Positions 12,971 through 29,176 of a DNA stretch of 64,000 nucleotides are shown piece by piece. This stretch comes from Mansonella perstans (lineage: Eukaryota > Nematoda > Chromadorea > Rhabditida > Onchocercidae), in assembly GCA_037074765.1 (NCBI GenBank), contig JBAMDO010000579.1, positions 806,001-870,000 on the forward strand. The letters are read 5' to 3'. A model generated the notes under the pieces. It saw only the letters and a program-made list of their open reading frames with translations. It was not told the DNA's origin and ran no database searches. The position numbers and the translations under genes are program-made. Numbering within the stretch: position 1 is the first letter of the stretch; every line of letters starts with the position of its first letter.

Positions 12971-14791
12971 TTGTCCATGCCAGATAGTGAGATGATCTAT
13001 CTACATCAGTAGTGACGAATGTTTCACATGGTTAGTCAGGGAGAATTTCCTTCTATTTTCACACCCTCTTTCACGTAATCCCTCTTAAATCCTCTCTATA
13101 CCTGCTTCCATCAAAAGTCCATGCAACCCTTTGATCTTTCCACATTTCTTTGTTTTTCTTATTTCTCTCTCAGACAAATGAAGAAGAAAAGCTGTCTGCT
13201 TGCCTGCCACTCCACCCAACCCAACATGATTGATTGATTGATGGCAACCGATGCCACGACGATGACGACGCATCCATTTCCTTCAATTACGACGTAAATC
13301 TCATTGCGGGTCTCGACGGGAAAACTTGCAAGCGATATTTTCATATACGCGCCATTTCTTTTCTGTTTGGTAATGAAGTGATAGACGTCGTGTACGTAAT
13401 TAATTTACGTGCAATTTGCCTTTTGTTGATAATCAAGTGATGGACGTCATATACGTAATTAATCTATGTTGTGATTTGCTTACTCTTGATAATCAATTGA
13501 CGAACGTTGTGTACGTAATTAATTTACGTGCAATTTGCCTTTTGTTGATAATCAAGTGATGGACGTCATATACGTAATTAATCTACGTTGTGATTTGCCT
13601 TTTGTTGGTAATCAAGTGATTTCTTCTCCTGATCCACTTCCTTTATTGAAAAATTAAAAGAAATGTTGTAACTACAGTAATAGATTTTGGTAAAGCTTAT
13701 GATAGATTCAGGAACTAACATAGCTCTTGATCGAAAAACTTCACACACCTTGTTAGCTGAAGTTACCAAGGAGCCTGTGTGTACGTAATTAATCTACATT
13801 GTGATTTCCCTTCTATTGGTAATCAGGTGACGGACGCTGTATACGTAATTAAATCTAATTACAAGAAGATGTCGAACGACAGACCGAGACGAATGCAACA
13901 TATTGGGTCTACTCAAGACAACGCGGTAATTTATTTTATTCAGGATAATATATGCATGAGAATGTGTAGCAAGAATATTTCTCGAGAAATACTTATTTGG
14001 ATTAGTTCAATATAAAATTTCTGTTTATCAATAAAATAGTATACATTATACACTTGTATTCACACTTATCAATGCAAGTAATTTGAACCATAGTTGATGT
14101 CTCTGTTTGAGAACGAAGGAATGTTAGTTTCTTTTTTGATAAACGAATAGCTTTTAAAAGCTTACATTTATCGTTTGCAAAATATATCGCCACTTTCTAC
14201 ATTTTTTTTTTTCGAAGCAATAATTTATTGTCTAACATATCTCATAAATTATATTGAAAATGTACTAAAGACAATATTTTCTACATAAGAAATGAACAGA
14301 AAAACGGAGAATAGCATGTAAAAATATGGAGAATAGCATGTAACACGGAGATAAAATAGAGACAAAATACAAGGAAAAAAATTGCGTATTTCCGAAATTT
14401 CGAAAATTTTTTCGAAAATTCATATTTCGAAATTCCGAAAAGTTTTGTATTGAACACATTTGGCGGGGAAATCATTTCCAGAAGCATTATATGAATAAAA
14501 TTCTCACTTTTCCTACATTATATTTTATTCTAGTTGTTATAATCAAATACGAATAGCAGGAATATCCAATTCTTCTCATTATATGATTTATATCATTATT
14601 GAGAAAAGCTTAACAATTATAAAAATTATCCACTGATTATTAGGAATTGCTATTTATGTTCTTTTGTTCTGAAACAATCATGTAAGGTGGATTATGGCAT
14701 GTTCTTGATATATGAGATATACATTAAATATAATTGTATTGTGTGAAATCATACAAATTGTTTCTTTTGATAGAGTGCTTTATTACTGAAC
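12971..14791. other. Divergent intergenic region, zinc-finger gene to sec-8
   Basis: About 1.8 kb separates the two divergent starts, so promoters for both genes probably lie here. It holds a GACGATGACGACG stretch near 13258, the 60-bp minisatellite at 13358-13620 with a partial copy at 13778-13855, and a short duplication (GGAGAATAGCATGTAA twice) around 14308-14345. No coding exon is recognised. Confidence 0.6.
13358..13855. repeat. 60-bp minisatellite with 120-bp higher-order period
   Basis: Four units of about 60 bp span 13377-13620, each containing TACGTAATTAAT and ending near TGATAATCAA or TGGTAATCAA. Units 1 and 3 resemble each other (TTTACGTGCAATTTGCC), as do units 2 and 4 (GTTGTGATTTGC), so the array is a two-type alternation. 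A half unit precedes it at 13358, and a further 1.3 units occur at 13778-13855 after about 155 bp of unrelated sequence. GACGTC and TACGTA palindromes recur. Confidence 0.85.
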
Positions 14792-17700
14792 ATGATTCGG
14801 ACACTGACAAGTAACTCGTCGGCAAATCAAAAGGAATTGGATCGTAGGCGTTTGGAAGCTGGATTTGCTGAAACTTCAAAAGAAATAGATTATCTGGTTC
14901 ATGGTAAGTAGTAAAGAAGTGAATATGCTATATAGTAAAGTGAGAAATATTGTGACTAATATTTCTTAATTTTATCATTAATATTCAACAGACCCCATAG
15001 ATAGCGTTTACTCAACTTTCCAGTTTGGTTCATGACGAAATCGCAGCTCAGGGATTCATTGAATTTTATAAGATGTAAGTGCTGATCAAAAAATCTTCAG
15101 AACATGAGAACGATGTTGGAACTTGCTTGGAGTCATTCAGGAGTGTTTCCATTCGAATCACGGGTTGGTTCTTTTTGTTTTCGGAAATTTAAATCAGTGC
15201 AGTATTTTATTAAAGATCACCCATTAGACAATAGTCTCATCATAAATGAGCACTTAAAATTATTTTCATAGTATGCTTATCTTTTTTTCCAGCTTCTCGT
15301 GAAAAGGTACGCAGTATACGTAGTAGTTTGCTCACATGTCGCTCTTTGCTGCAATGCAGACGAGATGACTTAAAAAGACTTTGGATGGAAAATGCCCAAC
15401 AAAAACACGTCAGTACAATTCTGAATCAAATGTATTGTCATTTTCTAGTTTTCATGATGATGATGAAATGGTAGGAACTACAGAAATATTGGTAACAGCA
15501 AGGTGGAAGTCATCAACAAATTATTTTAGATGGACTTAGATTGATGAGAATCCCATAAAGGCAGAAAATTCAGTCATGTGTAGTTGTATTAATAAATGAT
15601 AGAACGAAAAGATCATCTGTTAATGCTGTTTTTTTTTTCTTTTTTTTGATAGAAGAATCGCATTTTCATTCATAATTAGAGTATTGCTAGCTTTGGATTT
15701 ATTGTCAAATCGTTCAGACGATTTATTCCTTTACAGCGAAGGACTAATTCATTTGGGAAGTAAAGTTGAAACCGCTATGGCCACCTCAAATTATCACTTA
15801 GCTGCGAATTCCTTAAACGAAGCAGGTTCATTTTTCGTTCTCTATGATTATTTCGAAAGATCTGGTTATTTTTCTCTTAATTTATGAATCTTATGACGTT
15901 ATGTTGCAGATCTGTTGTTTAATGGTCCATTTTCCAACATCGATGGATTGAATCAGTTACGTTCACAGTTACTTCATTTGTCCAAAGTGAGTTGAAGTCT
16001 AATAATTCGTACAGAATATTTGTAAGTAAAATAGCACGGCTTTTCCTTTTCATGAATTGCAACTTTATTTAGCAAAAACACTTTTTAATTAGTTGATACT
16101 TTAGAATTCATTTTCTCCAATTTCAAAATTTATTTTCTTTTTCTTGCACTCTCTTATAACCCTAGTTGTTTTTTCAGAAACTTGTAGAACGGATTGTTAA
16201 TGACATCACGCATCTTTTGATCGTTCGGCCGTTCGAAAATCATGTAGGTTTTAAAATTTTGTTAAATGGTTTCGATGCCATAAAATCAGATTCGGTCAGT
16301 ATTTTCAAATCTAACAGTCTATCGACTGTTTTTTTCGAATTCGTACATCAATTTGAGACAGCACAGCTTATACTGCCTCAAATTGTGAATATTGCTTATA
16401 TTTAAATCTTCAAATGTATTCGTGAAGAATTTCGTAGATTAATAAGAAATCTATTGATAAAATATCAAGAAAATGAGCTCTATGACTTTTTAATACGGCA
16501 GATAATACTTAGACTTATTTGAATTTCATTTGCATCTCTTAAAATAAGTTACAGACTTTAATTCGTTTCCGTGTGATTGTTTGTTTTCAAAAGGACATCT
16601 TTAGATACCTTTGCATATGTTTACGCTTTTGCTTTTCAGCTTGTTGAAATAATCAAATCGTTGCCAGAAAGTAAGGTTGCGGAATCAGCAGAGTGCGCTG
16701 AAGTTATGTCTCATTTTATTGTAAAAGAAACTAAAACTACTAATAACGTAGCTGCTCGTTGTGCCGAGAATATTCATGCATTATGTGTGTTCGGCAGATT
16801 GTCAACAACACTTCGACGCTTTTTGCAGAGTTCACCGACAGTATTTAGGCATCTAATACATACATCGGCGAATATAGTCTGTGTTGCATTTGATGGAAAC
16901 CAAAAAGGAGATGAAAAAAATTTGGCTCAGTTTATGCAATTGGTATTGTTTTCTTTATTTTCTCGCCTAGGTTTTACCATATTTGATTTTTTGTTGTGCA
17001 GAATTATCGCTTTCAAAGATAAACTTTTTACCTCTAACAAAAAATTTTTTAATTCCTATTATATAGCAATAAATGAAAAAAGTGGAGAAATTAAAGGTTT
17101 TAGCAAAGTAGTCAACTAGTTTTGTTGCTTATAGTTGCCGATCGGCGCCAGCTTTTTTTCGTATTTATTAATTTTGCTCGAATATTCCTTCCTGTCTGTA
17201 TAAAAGAACTCATTCATGTTTTCTGCATTAATGTTAATGCATGCTATTTACGCAGGTACTGAGTCAGTTTCGTAGTAGCTATGAAGCCCATCTTGTAATG
17301 GATGATGAGCTTAAAAAACTCGAGCGAAGCGATTTGGATGGTGATGAAGGAATTATATCCTTATCCGAAAATTTTTGGGAAACAGCGCAAGCTGTGATCG
17401 AAGATCTAGTGGATGAATATCTCGTGGAAGATGGAAGTACTTCTGTTATTCCGAAATCAAATACACTATCTGAAGGGAAAGTTACTTTGTTCAGATTTGA
17501 TGCTTCAGCTTGTGCGCTTACTACGCAGGCCGGACAAACTATTAAGCAGGTTGGTTTCATTTTTCTAATAATCAAATTTTCCTTTAAGATTTGTGAACTG
17601 CAAAACAAATTAAACACAAGAAGGTAGTTGACTAAATTTTTAATCATTTGCCCTTATTTCTGGATTTTTTGTTTTAGCTTCAATCCATGATATGTCCTTC

Positions 17701-20283
17701 CTCGCCGTGGAACATTACTGCCCTTTATCCACAACTTGAACGTTTCTGCAATGAGCGTGAAGCTGAAGCGAACGGAAAACCTTGTCGCTTACGTTCTTAT
17801 TTGCACTCATTCATTGTCGGTGTTTTCATCGACCAATTTAAATGCAAGCTTGAAGCTCTTGCTGAGCAAGCACTGAATGAGCAGGATGCCTGGCGTGTTC
17901 TTATGCATTACCCAAATCCGGCAAGTTTTTAATTTCATGTACATTCGAACTGAAATTATTCAGTTTTTGATACTAAATATTTTGACTTTGGAGTGTAAAT
18001 TTCTACAAGTGAATTCATTCTTTTGTTACTTTTCATTTGCAGAAAGTTTTGGCAAGTTGTTGGAATGTTTACGCAGTTTGTAACCAAATCGGAAAATTGA
18101 TTCTTATCATGGATAACTATACAGAAAGGTTGTCAGCATTGTGGTTGCTTGTTATTGATGAATTTTCGGACAGCGCTAATAATGTGTATGAAAAGATCTT
18201 ATCCTTTTATAAACCCACTTCAGAAGGAAAAGATTCTGTGGTAAGATGTTACTTATGTGCCACGAATTCCTTCTTCCGTAAAATACTCTACTTTAAATTT
18301 TAACCTAATAACATTCGAATTAAATGATTTTGTTGCTAGTTCACTCAAAATATTCTCAACAATATTTTAGTAGTTCATTTGCATATGCTCATCAAGATTT
18401 GTGCGATTTATCAGCAACTAAATGATTCAAAATATGTTCATTTTTTTATTTGATAGTTCAGTTTCTGGCTTTAAATGCAAAAACGTGTTTTTTTTAATAG
18501 AGCCAAATGAGAGTTTTATATGATTGGTATATCGGTGTTCAGGGTTGCAATATGAGTCATGAAGATAGACACAAAGAAAAGCGTAAAATAAGCGCTGCAT
18601 GGGCAGTGGACGAAGATATATCACGTCTCTTGAAGAGTTTACCAAACTGGTTTATGGCGAACAGTTATGATGAAAGAACTTCCTCGACGAGCGCGCTTTC
18701 TGCAGTTTCACCCACAAATGAATCGGAAAGTGATGTGTGCTATCGAAATGAAAGAGAATCTGAAATTCTTATAGGTAAACTGTCCTATTCTTGTTTCTAT
18801 AACCCAAAGACACGTAAGAGAATCGATTTGAAATTGAGAATTTTTTTTTTATCGTTATCAAAATTGATTATTCAAATTACGTCTTAGGTAATCTGGGAAC
18901 AGCAAAACACCTTGTTCGCGATGAGCTGATAACGGATACTGAAGTAATTCGTTCGCTGGCATGCATACATGAATCACTGAAATGGTTCTGTAGCAATATG
19001 CGTTTTCTCATCGAAAAGCTTCCGGAATCATCTCGTAAAATAATGCGTAAATGCGTTGTGCAGTTACAGAGGACAGATGAGAGCGGCATTATTCACCAGT
19101 CTGTGAGTGTTATTTTAACTTTTCAATAGCATCCTTTGGCATGTTATATTTTGAAATATGCAGAATATATACACTGGTTTTAAGCTACTAAGAAACTGAT
19201 TTTAAGGAAGAGCATATTGCCGCTGCGCTAGACTCTAGATTAGTCGATTTGGATGCAAAAGCAGACACTTGTTTATTAATAATTCACCTTGAACTTCGTG
19301 TACATTGCTTCTTTCATTTACTGCCACTGGCTCGAGTAAGACCGTCGTTGCCTCATGATGAACTCGATAACGAGGTAAAGCCTATTATTTCTCATTTATT
19401 TCATTATTTCTGGCCTTACATTTGTTTTCTCCCATTCTTTCTTTTTTCTTTTTTTTTTTTTTTTTTTTGTTATTGCTGATATCACATAAACTTAAATGAC
19501 TGAGGATTTCAAGTCTTCAAATATGAAAAGTCTTTTAAGCTGTAATTGCAGGTAATTGATTTTGGACGCGATATGGCTCATTTTCATCAAGTACTTAGCA
19601 CGATTCTTCCGCCACATAAAATGAAGTATCTTTTTGATGGTTTAGGACATCTTTCAGCTTCAATCTTCATTCATTCCAGGTAATGGTTTTATGTCTTTCA
19701 ATTTGATCTGTCAAAAGTTTGTCCTACACAATCCTAAGAAATTTCTGAAGCTGACACTTCCGCATATTGTTTGATATGGAAAAATGCAGGCGATGAATGT
19801 CGAAGATATTGCTTGTTTTAAAGTTTCTCACTTTGATCTTGTTGAGAATAGAAATTTTCAGCCAACATATGCAAAAATTGAACGAGAACGGAAAGAAACG
19901 TGTCTGCCGAAATATTTTTGCGGTGCAGCAGAGATTAAGTCAGTTGACAGGACATCGTGAAAGTGAGCTGGAAAGAGCGCGAATTTTTTTCGAATTACTT
20001 AATCATGATCCTGATCAGTTATTGGCTTTAATTCTTGAGCGAGGAGCAATATTTTCACATCTGGAATACACTTATCTTCTTGCACTTGCTCTGAGGTTGT
20101 CATCCATTTGTTTGTTATCCATTTTCGAAGTACATCAATTTTCTGAAATTAGGCTTCTTACAAAATGATTGGTGCGGTGAAGATTATCTCTTCAGGTCAC
20201 ACCCAGTACTAAGCGCACAACCCGGTGCTTTGGAACAAAGGATCTCTCAGCTGAAGACGATTTTAGCACAGCTGAAGAAGTGA
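14792..20283 (+). CDS. sec-8: Exocyst complex component Sec8 (EXOC4)
   Basis: Sec8 is a subunit of the octameric exocyst that tethers secretory vesicles to the plasma membrane. Exons: 14792-14903, 15101-15163, 15293-15431, 15737-15825, 15910-15986, 16178-16243, 16640-16942, 17256-17549, 17678-17920, 18043-18240, 18501-18774, 18888-19102, 19207-19374, 19552-19679, 19862-20095, 20196-20283. All junctions keep frame, giving 896 aa (human 974). Family-like stretches include LLQCRRDDLKRLW near the N-terminus, DEDISRLLKSLPNW, SEILIGNLG, LELRVHCFFHLLPLA, KYLFDGLGHL and RVCRNIFAVQQ near the C-terminus. Intron 9 is GC-AG. The codons just before the ATG (ALLLN) also resemble the human protein, and an in-frame TAG followed by a possible acceptor lies at 14771-14773, so a short 5' exon may be missing. 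The exon 3 to 4 junction was chosen by alignment. Confidence 0.95.
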
Positions 20284-21443
20284 GCATTGCTTAAATGCTT
20301 CATCGAATGTTTTATAAAACTTGGAAGTCGTTCTTTTTGGTAATTTTTTGCTGATGTGTACATTTATTAGTCTGTCACTGATCATTATTTATTTTCATCT
20401 TTTGATCGATACTGTTTTTTATCTGGTAAATAACTGGCTGATCGCAAAAGCTTAAGCTAAGTTAATCGCTTCATATGTGTTTCAAATTGTAAAACTTGCT
20501 TTCACTTGCTAATGTTGTTCATTTCCACTACAGTGGATGTTTAGTGCCTCACACGTGAGCACACTTTTTTTTTCCCACAGATGTCGGAACTGTTTTTCAA
20601 GTAAAAGCCGTTATTTATGTATAATTTGTTTTTTATTTCGGAGATTCTTTATTTCTGCAGTGTATGGAAGTATTTTAATCAAGTTTAATTTAAAAGTTGA
20701 TATAAGCAACATCTGATTCAGAAATATGCATTGTTCGGAGATTCGTGCTATCAAAAATCAATGGTTAAATTCTTCGATTCTCTGACAGTAGATCAGTAAA
20801 GATGATCTATAATTTACCAAGGGCATGTTGTGCGTTTCTATCTGTTCTTAGAAAACCATGTAGATATATATAGTACATTTTATATATCTTCAATAATTTA
20901 TATTCATAAACTATGGGTAGTTTTTATCTTTATTCGTTTTTTGCATTTTTGTTTGCGAGGTATAAAATATAAAGCAATTGTTTTGAAGATCCAGGATGTG
21001 GAAAAATTGATATGTTCAAGATTTGATGGTAGCGCATTCATTTAAAATGCTTTCTTATATGAATTATTATGAAACTTCTGTGTTGACCGGTTTATCTTCT
21101 GAACTATATATTTTTCCCAACAATGATTGGGGTATTTGATATTTTTGATAATGATGATATTAGTTATTTTATATTTTTATAGAAATTTTAATGCTTTTTA
21201 GAACATGCAAAATCGCGAATACATTTTTATGAACTTGATAATGCGTAAGTGGAAGGGAATTATTTTGACTAATCGTGAAACAGCTAAGACAAAAAATGTA
21301 GTATGTTAAGTATTTTAGTAAACAATTTAGTATGATAGTATATGATTCTTGTAGCGTAACAAGCTTCTCTATACATATATATCGTGATGTTGAATAAAAC
21401 ACTGCAGTTTATATACAGAGTTTCGACGAGTTAGTCAAGTTTA
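20284..21443. other. Intergenic, sec-8 to PSMG3-like gene
   Basis: About 1.16 kb of AT-rich sequence, presumably the sec-8 3' UTR and the upstream region of the next gene. No exon, RNA gene or repeat was recognised. Confidence 0.6.
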
Positions 21444-22134
21444 ATGTTCGAGAATCCACGATTACCATCGGTTGTTGATTTGTCATTCGTTTACAACGGC
21501 AGGAAAACGCGATTCAATATAGTTCAGTTCGTCAACATTAACACTGTCATTATTTCTGACATTGAGAAGATTGGACAAATTGTACACGTACGTTACATCT
21601 TGTATTTTTGTTTGAACAAGTGCGCAAAAGAAAAAAATGATTTTCTTTCAGGTAATATTTCCTGAGAGAGTTATTACTTCGAGGCTTCGGCCGACACATA
21701 ATATTGATTACGATACAAAAGTTCTCTTGGGGCCACCATTGGTAATTGTTTCATTATTACTGGTAGCAAAGCTGCTACACTTTAGTATTTGTAGACATAC
21801 CAACAAATGTTCTTTGCATTTATATTCTTTTTTCTATTTTCCGTGTTTTTTCGTTTTGTTTGGATATATTATTAAATTTTCTCATTTTAATGAGGAATTT
21901 CCTGGTTTCCTCATTTCTCATTTTATCTCCGATTTGTTGTTCTTGACACTTTAAAGTCATGCATAAATTTGGTTTTTTAAGGGTGATTTCGATCTTCTCT
22001 TGAATCGCTTTGTGAAAACATTGGTTGAACACAATAAACGGGATAGCTTCCTGTTTTTTTTGGGCCTGAATCAATTCGACATAGATCATGCCCGATGCAT
22101 TGTGGCGAAACTTAATGAATACTTGTCACATTAA
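21444..22134 (+). CDS. PSMG3: Proteasome assembly chaperone 3-like protein
   Basis: Three in-phase exons, 21444-21587, 21652-21741 and 21982-22134, encode 128 aa; human PSMG3 is about 122 aa. The best family match is the central TKVLLG motif followed by a helix (LLNRFVKTLVEH) and a strand (SFLFFLGL), in the same order as in PSMG3. The N-terminal half fits a small beta-sandwich (FNIVQFVN, TVIISDIEKIGQIVHV). PSMG3 with PSMG4 helps assemble the 20S proteasome alpha-ring in the cytosol. The identification rests on one strong motif plus size and secondary-structure order, so it is less certain than its neighbours. It ends about 365 bp before the first readable exon of the isoleucyl-tRNA synthetase gene on the same strand. 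Confidence 0.7.
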
Positions 22135-22498
22135 AGTAAGTTAAGAAGTGTAGAAGAATGGAAAAAAAATAGAGATGTGGAGAAATTAAAGAAGAGGTGG
22201 AAGAAATAATATTACCTTCAATGTAACATAACCTGTTGGATGTTGCAAGTCTAATTTTGTGCTAGTCACCTGTACTCGAAATTCCAGAAGACTTAATTAT
22301 AGTACATTCAAGTGCCTATTTTATCCGTTTATTATTGTTATTCTTATTACTATTGTTATTTGCTTATAGCAGTCGGTTTGAAGACATTTATACAATAATT
22401 AGCCAATCAGGCTTACCTTAATTTATTTGCTGATATATCAAATTTGGTCATATGTTATCAAAAATAATATTAAGCAGTTTAGTTCCGAATTTTTTCAG
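22135..22498. other. Short intergenic region before IARS2
   Basis: About 360 bp, AT-rich. It must contain either the missing first coding exon of the synthetase or a trans-splice site, because the first exon frame has no ATG. An ATG at 22452 opens a presequence-like peptide (MLSKIILSSLVPNFFR) in the other frame. Confidence 0.5.
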
Positions 22499-28392
<5,894 letters not shown>

Positions 28393-29176
28393 CAAATGAA
28401 TCTGAAACCTTCAAATGTACAGAAATCGCCGAATTAATCGTTGAATTCATCAAAAAGGCAGCATTGTTATATTTTTTGCGAAATATAGTTATCCGTTGTC
28501 TTCAGCAGTTTTTATTCTGAACTTTGAAAGTCGTTATCCGTTGTCTTCAGCAGTTTTTATTCTGAACTTTGAAAGTCATAGTCACTCATAGAATAATGGG
28601 AAATGATTTTCCTACTTTGCTTCTTCTGTTCAATTACTGACTTTTAAATTTGTTCCAAAATAGTTTACGACATTCTATTGTTGCTATAATTACGTTTATC
28701 AATAACTATTAGCTTCTTCCTTTTATCAAATGTTAAATAAGAAACTGAATAAAAAATTGAATAGGAAAAACATTTCCTGGTTGTTAATCAGTATAGTTTG
28801 ATCTGGAAACATATATTATAGTTGTAGCTAAGATCCCAGGATGTTGATTAGCATATGTCACCTGGTATTGGAGAGTTAATTCAATTCGCATTGCTTCAAA
28901 AAGCTTGAAGTTCTTTCGAGAATCGACTTGGAAAGATATCTTGACTGATAGGAATATTATAGGTATATTGGTTTTTATATACCATGATGTTCAAGCCATC
29001 ATGTGAATTACGAATTTAGTGTCAAAAAAATAAGACTAATACAGTGGTAAGATAGTGCTGTTTGCATAGGATGTATCTACATTTGTTTTGGAGGAGAAAA
29101 TACCGAGCAGTAGAAAACCTGCAGGTGGTGGAAATTGGTTTTTTTTTGTAGTAGTAGTAGACAGGGCGGGACGGTG
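28393..29176. other. Intergenic, IARS2 to MADF gene
   Basis: About 0.8 kb holding the presumed IARS2 3' UTR with a perfect 45-bp tandem duplication at 28488-28577 and an AATAAA at 28748. Further right is AT-rich upstream sequence of the MADF gene with GTAGTAGTAG just before its start. Confidence 0.6.
28488..28577. repeat. Perfect 45-bp tandem duplication
   Basis: Positions 28488-28532 and 28533-28577 are identical (GTTATCCGTTGTC ... TTGAAAGTC). No mismatch suggests a recent event. It lies about 100 bases after the IARS2 stop codon, in the presumed 3' UTR. Confidence 0.95.

Noticed and set aside
15101..15163. Alternative sec-8 exon at about 15030-15075 (SLVHDEIAAQGF frame)
   Set aside because: It does not fit the Sec8 alignment, whereas 15101-15163 gives the expected residues and phase.
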